The position numbers and the translations under genes were made by a program. Shown here piece by piece: positions 1-7,239 of a stretch of DNA of 46,011 nt. The stretch's first letter is position 1. Each line of letters starts with the position of its first letter. The notes below the pieces were generated by a model that did not search any database, was not told the origin of the DNA, and worked only from the letters and a program-made list of their open reading frames with translations. Origin of the DNA: an uncultured Neomegalonema sp. (GTDB lineage Bacteria; Pseudomonadota; Alphaproteobacteria; Rhodobacterales; Rhodobacteraceae); the NCBI GenBank assembly GCA_938008165.1, contig CALLLP010000024.1:1-46011 (forward strand), written 5' to 3'.

Positions 1-452
1 GTGTCGCCTTTGGCACCCTGAGCGCCGGTGGCACCCGTTGCACCCTGAGCACCCGTTGCGCCGGTATCACCTTTGGCACCCGTTGCGCCGGTGGCACCCG
101 TTGCGCCGGTGGCACCCGTTGCGCCAGTGTCGCCTTTAGCACCCTGAGCGCCGCCGAAGGCAGCTAGCAGTTCATTGCGGTCTGCTTTACCGTTACCGTT
201 CGTGTCAAAGCCTTCACGAGCAAAGACGTCGTCGAAGCTTGCGCCGTCCTGGCCGTCAATACCGTTCGCGCCAGCTGCGCCGGTGTCACCTTTGGCACCC
301 TGAGCGCCGGTATCGCCTTTGGCACCCTGAGCGCCGGTAGCGCCCGTTGCGCCGGTGTCGCCTTTGGCACCCTGAGCGCCGGTGGCACCCGTTGCACCCT
401 GAGCACCCGTTGCGCCGGTGGCACCCTGCGCACCATCATGTCCTTTAGGACC
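1..452 (-). repeat. Degenerate 9-base collagen-coding repeats
   Basis: The minus strand carries many near-identical 9-base units encoding Gly-Ala-Thr, Gly-Ala-Gln, Gly-Ala-Lys and Gly-Asp-Thr triplets, interrupted only at about 152–243 by the EF-hand insert. Such tandem DNA can change copy number by slippage and can collapse in assemblies. Confidence 0.8.
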
Positions 453-632
453 TTCTGGACCCTGCGGCCCAATTGGACCCTGCTGGCCAGCGGGACCCTG
501 TGGGCCGATCGGGCCTTGAGAGGGAGCCTTGCTGGTGGTGCCGGTGTTGATCAATCCCGGAAAACTGCTTCCGGCGGATTGGCTTGGTTTGGAAGTGCTC
601 AAGTTGCTAAAATTAGCAATATTAAAAGACAT
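1..632 (-). CDS. Collagen-like repeat protein with embedded EF-hand (partial, runs off left edge)
   Basis: Reading the minus strand from ATG at 632 gives an open frame of 210 residues with no stop before the window edge, preceded by a good ribosome binding site (GGGGAAAG). Residues 1–39 are rich in Ser, Thr, Asn and Gln, with no hydrophobic Sec signal. Residues 40–130 are uninterrupted Gly-X-Y triplets (first GPQGPI types, then GAT, GAQ, GAK and GDT types). Residues 131–160 form a non-collagen insert holding a canonical EF-hand loop (D143, N145, N147, D151, E154; [12 protein letters not shown]). Triplets resume from 161 to the edge. The gene is divergent from the type III secretion operon. 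A Sec-less polar N-terminus beside these genes suggests, by inference, a type III substrate or surface fibre. The C-terminus is not visible, so length and anchoring are unknown. Confidence 0.85.
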   Translation of the reverse strand, partial: MSFNIANFSNLSTSKPSQSAGSSFPGLINTGTTSKAPSQGPIGPQGPAGQQGPIGPQGPEGPKGHDGAQGATGATGAQGATGATGAQGAKGDTGATGATGAQGAKGDTGAQGAKGDTGAAGANGIDGQDGASFDDVFAREGFDTNGNGKADRNELLAAFGGAQGAKGDTGATGATGATGATGATGAKGDTGATGAQGATGATGAQGAKGD

Positions 633-719
633 GGTGCTTTCCCCTGCATCCATTAACACTGAAAACTACTGCCATTTCAGGGTCGCCGTCCCGATTTAGC
701 CGTAGCATCCGAACGATTG

Positions 720-790
720 CATCAAAAAGGGACATAATCAAGGATATAATAAAAATTTGATGTATTATAGTACGGTGTAGTCATCAAAAA
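720..790. promoter_or_regulatory. AT-rich divergent promoter region with three CATCAAA sites
   Basis: This lies in the 250-base gap between the divergent collagen-like gene and the first secretion gene. A perfect TATAAT is at 745–750 on the plus strand and another at 764–769 on the minus strand; neither has a strong -35. CATCAAAAA occurs at 720–728 and 782–790, and the inverse TTTGATG at 756–762, so three copies of one heptamer bracket both -10 boxes. A shared regulator binding here is an inference. Confidence 0.35.
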
Positions 791-885
791 TGTAAATTCG
801 TCTTGTTTTGGGAGGGGAAACATGCGATATCACCTGAGGCGACGTTCTGATTGTTTTTAGTTGACGCGAAACTCAGGGATTTGTG

Positions 886-1551
886 ATGGTCAATCGTCTC
901 ACAATGTTACTGTTCTCGCTCGCATTGGTGCCCGGAATGTCGCTGGCCGCTGATGATGGGTGGCGTACGGAGCGGTTTAATATCGTCGTGCGGGATCAGG
1001 GTGTCCGTGATGTGCTTCGCCAGTTTGGCGCTTTGATCGGGGTGCCTGTTGTTTTGTCCGATGCGGTCGAGGCGCAGGTTTCTGCTCGATTCGAGGGGGC
1101 GAGCGGTGAGCAGATTATCGACGCGATTGCCCGCGAGTATGGTTTTGACTGGCGGTATGACGGGCGGCGAATCGAGGTTTCGTCGAGTAGCGAACAGGTT
1201 AGCCGTATTCTCGATATGGGCGGTGTGTTGCGCAAAGATTTGATTGTGGCGCTTGAGGCTCTCGATTCGTATGAGCCGCGCTTTCCGATCTCTGCGGTTG
1301 ATGGTGAGTTGGGGTTGTTGGTTGGCCCGCCCCGATATGTTGCGATTGTCGAAATCGTGCTGGCCGAGCTGGTTGAAAAACGCATTGCCGAACAGGCTCT
1401 TGAGGCGGAGCGTGTGGCGGCTGAGCAAGCTAGGCAGTTGGCTGAGCAGCGCCGTCTGGAGGCGTTGTTGGCTGAGCAGCGTAAACGCAAGCCACGTGAG
1501 ATCGTCTCTGACGTGCCGATTGTTAACCGTGGCGGACGGTGGGGAGGCTAG
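886..1551 (+). CDS. sctC1: Type III secretion secretin N-terminal protein (NolW/RhcC1-like, SctC N-domains)
   Basis: This is the first gene of the type III secretion operon, 221 residues. ATG at 886 is preferred over GTG at 883 because AGGGA (875–879) is then 6 bases upstream. A Sec signal peptide of about 21 residues ends in SLA, followed by an N0-type domain (FNIVVRDQGVRDVLRQF onward) and a short N1-type domain, then a charged Ala/Glu/Arg helix and a basic tail. Full SctC secretins are usually over 500 residues and carry the beta-barrel pore; that part is absent. Rhizobial systems encode the secretin in two pieces, NolW (RhcC1) and RhcC2, and this matches the first in length and position. 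The second piece is not in the window. I see no remnant downstream, so it looks like a natural short form rather than a truncation. Confidence 0.8.
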   Translation: MVNRLTMLLFSLALVPGMSLAADDGWRTERFNIVVRDQGVRDVLRQFGALIGVPVVLSDAVEAQVSARFEGASGEQIIDAIAREYGFDWRYDGRRIEVSSSSEQVSRILDMGGVLRKDLIVALEALDSYEPRFPISAVDGELGLLVGPPRYVAIVEIVLAELVEKRIAEQALEAERVAAEQARQLAEQRRLEALLAEQRKRKPREIVSDVPIVNRGGRWGG

Positions 1552-1553
1552 GG

Positions 1554-1997
1554 ATGCTGGAGGCTTTTGATTTTACGGCAATCGATGTGCCACCCCCTTG
1601 TTCTGATGGTGGTTTGTCGTCTGACTTTTCCGGTCATGTGACGCGTGAAGATCTGACTTTGCTGTGTGAAATCGGTGTTCTTGCGCTTGCGGTCGAGCGA
1701 GGTGAGGAGGCCATGCCAATTTTTCAGCTCATCGATTCGGAGCAGCCCCACAATGCGGCGGGGGCAATCGGAATCGCGATGATCGAAGTTGCTGCGGGGC
1801 GCAATCGTGATGCGTTTGCGCGGCTGCGTACTGCCATTGCCACGCGGACGCTGTGTGTCCGTGAGGCAAAAGCGGTTTTGGCGGTTTTCCTGATGGGATT
1901 CGGCCGGCACTCTGAAGCGAAAAACTTGCGACGCGAAATAATGCGTGGGCCTGACTGTGGTGCTCGACGTTTGGTTCAAAGTTACGGTGCCTGCTGA
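1554..1997 (+). CDS. TPR-like type III secretion protein (HrpB1/HrpK or SctG-like)
   Basis: A 147-residue protein, starting 2 bases after the secretin stop with GGGGAGG 6 bases upstream of ATG 1554. It lacks signal peptide and membrane segments. From about residue 30 it is helical with TPR-like pairs (LCEIGVLALAVERGEEAMPIF, then a central pair around GAIGIAMIEVAAGRNRDAFARL and a third around AVLAVFLMGFGRHSEA). Small TPR proteins in these operons include the HrpB1/HrpK family and the needle chaperone SctG. Both fit the size; position next to small structural genes suggests a chaperone or export-apparatus role. The exact family is an inference. Confidence 0.75.
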   Translation: MLEAFDFTAIDVPPPCSDGGLSSDFSGHVTREDLTLLCEIGVLALAVERGEEAMPIFQLIDSEQPHNAAGAIGIAMIEVAAGRNRDAFARLRTAIATRTLCVREAKAVLAVFLMGFGRHSEAKNLRREIMRGPDCGARRLVQSYGAC

Positions 1998-2022
1998 TTC
2001 GGCGGCTTGAAAGGAATTAGAG

Positions 2023-2211
2023 ATGAACGGAATAAATTCAATTGGCGGTGCGCCTGGTGCGGCCCCTTCCAACGGTGCTGAAGGTGCCGGTGGGAGCGAT
2101 TTTGATGCTATTTTCCAAGAAGGGTTGGTCAACACTTCTATCGTTATGCTTCAGCTCATCGGCGGTGATATTATTCAATCCGTCATGAAAGACGAAGCGG
2201 CAGTGGATTGA
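2023..2211 (+). CDS. Small type III secretion operon protein, possible needle/pilus subunit or exported component
   Basis: A 62-residue protein with AAGGAA about 8 bases before ATG 2023. The first 25 residues are Gly/Ala/Ser/Asn-rich and probably disordered, with no Sec signal. Residues 26–58 form a likely amphipathic helix (FDAIFQEGLVNTSIVMLQLI, then GGDIIQSVMKDE). Size and composition are in the range of needle (SctF) or other small secreted components, and it sits between a TPR candidate chaperone and sctI. I do not recognise a specific family. A second candidate for the needle is the gene at 11437. Confidence 0.7.
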   Translation: MNGINSIGGAPGAAPSNGAEGAGGSDFDAIFQEGLVNTSIVMLQLIGGDIIQSVMKDEAAVD

Positions 2212-2260
2212 TCTTGGTCAGTTCTTAAAATATTCTTAGAATACAGGGAAGATTTCCATC

Positions 2261-2551
2261 ATGCATGCCGCCAACCGATATGAAGAACAAAGGGAAAGCG
2301 CTCGTCGCGCTTTTGCCCGCGTCTTCGTGGCTGGCCTTGCGCGCGAGATGGCGTGTTCCGGGGTTCTGCGCATTATGGCGCGGGCTGTTGCTGGACTCGA
2401 AACTTCCCTGAATGGGTTCCCCTCCAGGCATCTGCACACGCTGTGTGACAATGCTGACAAAGAACCGCTCCGCAGATCCGGAGTCGCCGCCGGTGGAGCA
2501 GGCGGGGGTGGACCGGGCGATTGTGGACTCGATATTGCATATATCCATTGA
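2261..2551 (+). CDS. Hypothetical small protein; frame uncertain in second half
   Basis: A 96-residue open frame from ATG 2261 with AGGGAA about 11 bases upstream. Residues 1–63 look genuinely coding: a charged helix (RYEEQRESARRAFARVF) then more helix to about residue 50. From about residue 68 the frame becomes Gly-rich and looks like an out-of-frame reading. There, another frame opens at ATG 2452 and runs to TAA 2568, giving a 38-residue stretch that looks more protein-like (PESPPVEQAGVDRAIVDSIL). Either two short genes overlap, or a frameshift splits one gene of about 100 residues. There is no recognised family. Confidence 0.4.
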   Translation: MHAANRYEEQRESARRAFARVFVAGLAREMACSGVLRIMARAVAGLETSLNGFPSRHLHTLCDNADKEPLRRSGVAAGGAGGGGPGDCGLDIAYIH

Positions 2552-2568
2552 AGTTTTTCGATAAAACT
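2452..2568 (+). CDS. Possible short overlapping ORF or frameshifted end of the preceding gene
   Basis: A 38-codon frame inside and past the preceding ORF, in a different reading frame. Its third codon positions are strongly G/C over the first 28 codons, as in neighbouring real genes, and it ends IVDSILHISIEVFR. It has no clear ribosome binding site of its own, so it would depend on translational coupling or a programmed or accidental frameshift near 2445–2455. Confidence 0.25.
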
Positions 2569-2633
2569 TCTTTTGGGTTTTTTCTTTGATTTTCGAGTTT
2601 TCCACCAGTGTGGCTGGTGGGTTGGAGGTTTCC

Positions 2634-3122
2634 TTGTCTATAGCTGCAGTAACATCTCATGGGGGCGTGGGTAGTCAGCTTGGGGCTTCGATGGAGCGGG
2701 CCGCTACGCAAGCGGCGGATGCCAGTGGCGCAAGCGGTGCGTCGGGTATCAGCAAAGTCAATATCAGTTTCTCGCCCCCGGCTCAGTCCAATGCACCCAT
2801 GGACCGCCTTGGTTCCGGTTTGCTCGATACGCTTCGTAACTTCGAGCAAACCCGCGCAGCCAACCGCGATTCGATGAGCGCCGCACAGGGCGGTCCGGCA
2901 TCGCCCGTGGCAATGGCAAAAGATGAGCTTCTTTCCGGGCCAGCGAGCATTCGCCCTGCTGCCGGGGGAGAAATCGCCGCCGAACCACCTGCGGCCGTTG
3001 GTTATGAAGATGCTGTTGGCGCGATGACGCGCAGCTTCGATTATGCAATCGAAACGCAGCTTATCGTCAAGACAGGTTCGCAATTCTCATCGTCCGCGTC
3101 CTCGCTCATGCGTGGCCAATAG
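2634..3122 (+). CDS. sctI: Type III secretion inner rod protein SctI (NopB/YscI-like)
   Basis: The C-terminus has the hallmark of inner rod proteins: an amphipathic helix (RSFDYAIETQLIVKTGSQF) followed by a tail ending SLMRGQ, like the LLRGQ ending of YscI/HrpB-type proteins. The rest is Ala/Ser/Gly-rich and low in structure. I chose TTG 2634 (162 residues) because GGAGG at 2624–2628 lies 5 bases before it; ATG 2586 in frame would add 16 residues but has no clear binding site. It directly precedes sctJ, as nopB precedes nolT in rhizobia. In other systems the rod links the export gate to the needle base. Confidence 0.75.
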   Translation: MSIAAVTSHGGVGSQLGASMERAATQAADASGASGASGISKVNISFSPPAQSNAPMDRLGSGLLDTLRNFEQTRAANRDSMSAAQGGPASPVAMAKDELLSGPASIRPAAGGEIAAEPPAAVGYEDAVGAMTRSFDYAIETQLIVKTGSQFSSSASSLMRGQ

Positions 3123-3162
3123 GCTGATACACCCTACGGGGTGCTCTGTTTTGGAGTGACTC

Positions 3163-4065
3163 ATGACGATCAGGAAAACTGGCTTTGCACTTGTGGCGCT
3201 CTTGGCGCTCGCCGGGTGCCGCGTTGAAGTCTATGACAAGCTGTCTCAGCGCGATGCGAACGAGATCACGGCCCTTCTTATGTCTGCATCCATCGATGCA
3301 AAACGGGTCGAGGACAAGGACGGGACATTTGCGGTCGAGGTGCCCGAAAGCAATTTTGCGGCGGCTGTGACGCTCATTGCCGATAATGGCCTGCCGCGTC
3401 CACAGTTCAAATCGATGGTCGATGTCTTCGATAATGACCGTCTTATCTCATCGCCGTCCGAGGAGCGTGCGCGCCTTGGCTATGCTGTGTCGCAAGAGCT
3501 TTCGCAGACGGTATCCGAAATCGATGGTGTTGTGTCTGCACGTGTTCATCTGGCCACCCCTGCGCTCGATCCTCTGGGTCGCCGGGTGAACAAATCTTCC
3601 GCTTCGGTGGCGATCCATCATGAGGAGGCTTTGTCGACCGAAGGGCTGGTCCCGCGTATCAAGCTGCTCATCTCCCATGCGGTCGACGATTTGCAGTATG
3701 ACGATGTGCTTGTCGCGCTGTTTCCTGTCGGGGGCGGCGTATCGGGCGACTCGTCTGTTGCGGCGCGTGTGACCACAAACCGAAGCGGTGGCGGCATTTT
3801 GGATGACATGGTGCGGCCGGGGGGTGATCCTTCCTATTCCGCCGGAGTCACGAATGGTTCTTCGCGGTCCCTTATCGCACCGGCGAGCGTAGGTGAGGCA
3901 TCGCCTTTCAGCCCCGCCATCGCAGTCATTCTGGCGGGCGGATTGCTGGTCTTGCTGATTGCGGCGAAGGGGCTGTTTGACAGGCCCCGCCAACGGGCGG
4001 CGGTAATGGCCGATGCCGATGACCGGCCTGTGGTTCCTGCAAAACGGCCACGCAGGCATTCATGA
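3163..4065 (+). CDS. sctJ: Type III secretion inner membrane ring lipoprotein SctJ (NolT/RhcJ, YscJ family)
   Basis: A 300-residue protein with a lipoprotein signal peptide and lipobox LAGC (Cys19), two periplasmic ring-building domains (D1 about 20–80, D2 about 115–190, including VSARVHLATPALDPLG) and one membrane helix at about 246–268, followed by a basic cytoplasmic tail. The family forms the 24-mer inner MS-like ring with SctD. GGAG lies 7 bases before ATG 3163. A small CACCC/GGGTG hairpin with a short T run (3130–3150) lies in the 40-base gap after sctI and could trim transcription. Its stop overlaps the next start (ATGA). Confidence 0.93.
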   Translation: MTIRKTGFALVALLALAGCRVEVYDKLSQRDANEITALLMSASIDAKRVEDKDGTFAVEVPESNFAAAVTLIADNGLPRPQFKSMVDVFDNDRLISSPSEERARLGYAVSQELSQTVSEIDGVVSARVHLATPALDPLGRRVNKSSASVAIHHEEALSTEGLVPRIKLLISHAVDDLQYDDVLVALFPVGGGVSGDSSVAARVTTNRSGGGILDDMVRPGGDPSYSAGVTNGSSRSLIAPASVGEASPFSPAIAVILAGGLLVLLIAAKGLFDRPRQRAAVMADADDRPVVPAKRPRRHS

Positions 4066-4772
4066 CAGGACCCGTTGCAAGCTCGACAGAACGTAGGGCG
4101 GCGCAACGACTCAAGACCCTTATCGACGTTTCTGATCTCGTGAGTCGTTTCGATGACCACCAGATCAATGGTGACTTGATGCCAGCGGTTGCCGAAAGGC
4201 TGTCAGCCCGAAGGTTTCGTTCCCGGTTGGAGCGGCGCTTTCTGCGGCGAACGGGCTTGGCCGATTCTCTCGACACGCTCGCGGATAGCGAAGCGCCAGT
4301 GGTGGCCGGTCTGGGCGAAGCGGGGCTACGCGCTGTGATCGTCGATACGGGCGTGATGTGCCAATATGCGATTCTGCGTCGGATCGTGGATCAGTCCGTT
4401 TTGGCGGAATTGTCCAGGCATCTTGGACTAGATTTGATCCGGCACGATGCGCGCCGGGCGGTTCAGGGCATGTCAATCGATCTCGCGCGGGTGATCGCCT
4501 CGCCCTGCCATGCTGCCAATCAAGAGACCGAGACGGTCATTAACGCGATTTTGCATGATGGCCTTCAATGCTGGACATGCTGGATTCACGGTCAATCCCA
4601 ATCTCTACGGCCTTTCTTTAACGCGCTGACCCCAAGCCTGCCTCAAGATCGGGGGGTGATAGCGTCGGATGGGTGCCATCCCCGCGATTGTCGACGCCGG
4701 GCTGATCTGTTCGCGGCGCGTCTTCAAAAGGTGCTGAAAGACCGGAACGATTCGATGCAGAGGGATGCGTGA
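4062..4772 (+). CDS. sctK: SctK-like type III secretion sorting-platform accessory (NolU position)
   Basis: A 236-residue soluble protein, overlapping sctJ by 4 bases and the next gene by 1. It is mostly helical and Arg-rich at the N-terminus, with no signal or membrane segment. Between sctJ and sctL, rhizobial operons carry nolU and other systems carry sctK, the pod protein bridging SctD to SctQ. Sequence is poorly conserved in this family, so the call rests mainly on position and size. The C-terminal third has an unusual number of cysteines (CWTCW and later C-H-C spacing), which I cannot tie to a known metal site. Confidence 0.65.
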   Translation: MTGPVASSTERRAAQRLKTLIDVSDLVSRFDDHQINGDLMPAVAERLSARRFRSRLERRFLRRTGLADSLDTLADSEAPVVAGLGEAGLRAVIVDTGVMCQYAILRRIVDQSVLAELSRHLGLDLIRHDARRAVQGMSIDLARVIASPCHAANQETETVINAILHDGLQCWTCWIHGQSQSLRPFFNALTPSLPQDRGVIASDGCHPRDCRRRADLFAARLQKVLKDRNDSMQRDA

Positions 4773-5380
4773 TGCAGGACGGCCATGATTTTTATGATTC
4801 TGCGGACAAGCCCGCTTCCGCGTCGAAAGTTCTGAAAGCACAGGATTTTGAAGCCTTATCGTCCGCGCGCAAAGGCATCGAGCAGGCGCATTCCGAGGCT
4901 CAAGGCGTTATTGCCGCCGCCCATCAGGAAGCCGAAGCCATCCGCGCCTCTGCCCATGCGGAGGCGCAAACCGAGCGTGCGGCCCTGATTGCGGAATACG
5001 CCTCGCGGATGAATGCTCAGCTATCGCGCACGCAGGAGACACTGAGCGGCGTCGTGATGACCAGCCTGCGTCGGTTGCTCGACCCTGTGCCAAAAGCGGA
5101 AAAGGTCGCCGGAGCCGTTGCCTGCGCCATCCGCGAAACCGATATTTCGGGCGGAGCCGTGCTGATCGTGGCGCCCGCTTTGATGCATACCCTGCGTGAG
5201 CAATTCGAACGGCGTGGGATTGCGGCGGAGATGATCGAGGTGCGCGGCGACCCTGATTGCCCGCTCGAATCCAGCATTCTTCGCTCGGCCTTCGGGGATG
5301 TCGAGCTTGGCATTGAATTCCAGTTGCGCGCCATCGAACGCGGCCTGAAGGCGGCGGCCAAGGGAAACGATCAGCCATGA
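4772..5380 (+). CDS. sctL: Type III secretion ATPase stator SctL (NolV/RhcL, FliH/YscL family)
   Basis: A 202-residue protein starting at ATG 4772, which shares one base with the upstream TGA; GTG 4769 is an alternative. Residues 25–95 are an Ala/Glu/Gln-rich coiled coil (IEQAHSEAQGVIAAAHQEAE and continuing), typical of FliH-type peripheral stalks. The C-terminal domain (about 100–200) includes AVLIVAPALMHTLREQF and a helix ending IERGLKAAAK that resembles the V/A-ATPase E-subunit fold. It tethers the hexameric ATPase to the SctQ platform. It overlaps sctN by 4 bases. Confidence 0.88.
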   Translation: MQDGHDFYDSADKPASASKVLKAQDFEALSSARKGIEQAHSEAQGVIAAAHQEAEAIRASAHAEAQTERAALIAEYASRMNAQLSRTQETLSGVVMTSLRRLLDPVPKAEKVAGAVACAIRETDISGGAVLIVAPALMHTLREQFERRGIAAEMIEVRGDPDCPLESSILRSAFGDVELGIEFQLRAIERGLKAAAKGNDQP

Positions 5381-6747
5381 TGACGCTGGGTGACAGCTTT
5401 GCTCAGCATGGGCCGCATATCAGCGCCCTGCGTCTGGGCAATGTGTGCGAATCAGTTCCACTGCGTCCCACTGTGGGACGGGTCTCGAAGGTATCGGGTA
5501 CCATCGTCGAAGCCATCCTCGCAGGGGGTAAGCTGGGCGAAATCTGTGCGTTGGAAAATCCGGGCTTGCATGGCAGCGCGCCACGCCTTGCCGAAATCGT
5601 CGGGTTTCGCGATGGAATCGCGTTGCTGGGGGTGATCGGCGAGATGGCGGGTCTGTCCTCGCGCACGCGGGTGACGCCCACCGGCACGCCGCTATCCGCT
5701 CCGGCGGGGGAGGCAATGCTGGGGCGTGTGCTCGACGGTTTGGGCAATCCGCTCGATACGCGGTTGCGTGGTCCACTTGATGTCGCAGAATGGCGGACCG
5801 TCGATGCCGCGCCCACCGATGCGCTGGACCGGATGCCGGTTATTCAGGCGATGCCGCTGGGCATTCCGGCGCTCGATGCGCTCAACGTCATCGGTGAGGG
5901 CCAGCGTGTCGGCCTGTTCGGTGAGCCGGGGACGGGTAAATCGACCTTCGTCTCGGCGCTCGCCAAGGCCGCCTCCGCCGATGTCGCCGTGATTGCGATG
6001 GTCGGTGAGCGTGGGCGCGAAGTGACAGAATTCATCGAGGATGCCTTGGGTCCGGAGGGCTTGGCGAAATCCGTGGTCGTCGCGGCGACGTCCGACCGCC
6101 CGGCGATGGAGCGGATCAAGGCCCCCTTTATCGCCGCCGCCATTGCCGAATATTTCCGTGATCAGGGTAAGCGCGTGCTGTTCCTGATGGATAGTCTGAC
6201 TCGCCTTGCCCGTGCCCAGCGCGAAATCGGTCTTGCGGCTGGCGAACCTCCGGCCCGGCGCGCTTTTCCACCATCGGTTTTTGCGATGATGCCCAAGCTG
6301 ATTGAGCGGGCCGGGGTCTCGCCGGGGGGCGGATCGATTACTGCGTTCTACACCGTATTGGTGGAAGATGACGGGGTGGGCGATCCGATTGCCGAGGAGG
6401 CGAAATCCCTTCTCGATGGCCATGTCGTCCTGTCGCGAAAACTGGCGGAAGCGGGCAAATTTCCCGCCGTCGATGTGCTGGCGAGTCGCAGCCGTGTCAT
6501 GGCGCGGGTCGTGGAGCAGGATCACTCGCGGGCCGCCGAGCGCGTGCGCGCCTTACTCGCCCGATATGACGAAGTCGAATTGTTGTTGCGCATGGGCGAA
6601 TATGCGCGCGGTTCGGATGCCTTCACGGATGAGGCGATCGACAAGAAGGAGCGGATCGACGCCTTTATCCATCATTCCCTGTCCAAGTCGGAAGACTGGA
6701 AGACCATTGTGGATGCATTGGGCTTTCTGGCGTCACCACCGCAATGA
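5377..6747 (+). CDS. sctN: Type III secretion ATPase SctN (RhcN/FliI family)
   Basis: 456 residues, the usual family length. An N-terminal beta-barrel domain spans about 15–100. The F1-beta-like core has Walker A GEPGTGKST (182–190), the conserved VGERGREV (209–216), Walker B VLFLMD with Asp272, and the type III-specific loop PPSVFAMMPKLIERAG. The C-terminal domain includes EVELLLRMGEYARGSD. The enzyme strips chaperones from substrates and unfolds them at the base of the export gate. It overlaps both neighbours by 4 bases, which implies translational coupling with its stator and stalk. Confidence 0.97.
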   Translation: MMTLGDSFAQHGPHISALRLGNVCESVPLRPTVGRVSKVSGTIVEAILAGGKLGEICALENPGLHGSAPRLAEIVGFRDGIALLGVIGEMAGLSSRTRVTPTGTPLSAPAGEAMLGRVLDGLGNPLDTRLRGPLDVAEWRTVDAAPTDALDRMPVIQAMPLGIPALDALNVIGEGQRVGLFGEPGTGKSTFVSALAKAASADVAVIAMVGERGREVTEFIEDALGPEGLAKSVVVAATSDRPAMERIKAPFIAAAIAEYFRDQGKRVLFLMDSLTRLARAQREIGLAAGEPPARRAFPPSVFAMMPKLIERAGVSPGGGSITAFYTVLVEDDGVGDPIAEEAKSLLDGHVVLSRKLAEAGKFPAVDVLASRSRVMARVVEQDHSRAAERVRALLARYDEVELLLRMGEYARGSDAFTDEAIDKKERIDAFIHHSLSKSEDWKTIVDALGFLASPPQ

Positions 6748-7238
6748 CACCGAAGCAAATCGCAGAGGCGCTGCGGGTGCGCCGCCGCCGCGAGGAGCGC
6801 GCCCTTGCCGCCCTGCAACAGGCGCAGGCGATGCAGGCGCAGGCGGAGGCAAAGCTCGCGGAGGCGAAGGGCGCGCTTGCCGCGTTTGATTCCCGGCTTG
6901 AGGCGAGCCTTCATGCTTTTGAGGAACGGGCAAAGATTGGGCTTAATCCCCATAGTATCATGGGCATGCGCGCCTTTCATGCGGATCAATTGAAACTGCG
7001 GGAAGCGTTTCACGACCCTATCGCGCTCGCCGAAGGGGCGGTTTCAATGGCGCAGGATGCGGTCGCCAATGCGCGGCATCAATGGAAGCAAGCATCGCAA
7101 GCGGCAGATAACTTGCAAGAAATGAGCGCCAAGATGGCCACGAGCGCCGCACGCGATCTTGAGCGTCGGCAGGAACAGGACCGGGACGAGATCGCGGCGA
7201 CGCGCGCCGCCCGTGCGTCCATGGAACAGGACGGATAA
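6744..7238 (+). CDS. sctO: Type III secretion central stalk SctO (YscO/FliJ-like)
   Basis: 164 residues, predicted almost entirely as an antiparallel coiled coil: Arg/Glu/Ala/Gln-rich heptads at 8–60 and 90–160 with a turn near GLNPHSIMGM. There is no signal peptide. Position directly after sctN, with ATGA overlap, and this architecture match SctO/FliJ, the stalk that inserts into the ATPase hexamer and contacts SctV. Sequence identity is not diagnostic in this family; architecture and context carry the call. Confidence 0.82.
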   Translation: MTPKQIAEALRVRRRREERALAALQQAQAMQAQAEAKLAEAKGALAAFDSRLEASLHAFEERAKIGLNPHSIMGMRAFHADQLKLREAFHDPIALAEGAVSMAQDAVANARHQWKQASQAADNLQEMSAKMATSAARDLERRQEQDRDEIAATRAARASMEQDG

Positions 7239-7239
7239 C

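Noticed and set aside
1-452. CRISPR-like array
   Set aside because: The repeats are contiguous 9-base codon triplets without unique spacers, within a coding frame.
164-472. Arg/Val/Pro-rich frame within the collagen repeats
   Set aside because: It is an out-of-frame reading of the Gly-X-Y repeats; the in-frame reading has a ribosome binding site and an EF-hand.
2222-2243. Tandem TTCTTAAAATA / TTCTTAGAATA repeat
   Set aside because: It is short, imperfect and AT-rich; no function can be supported.
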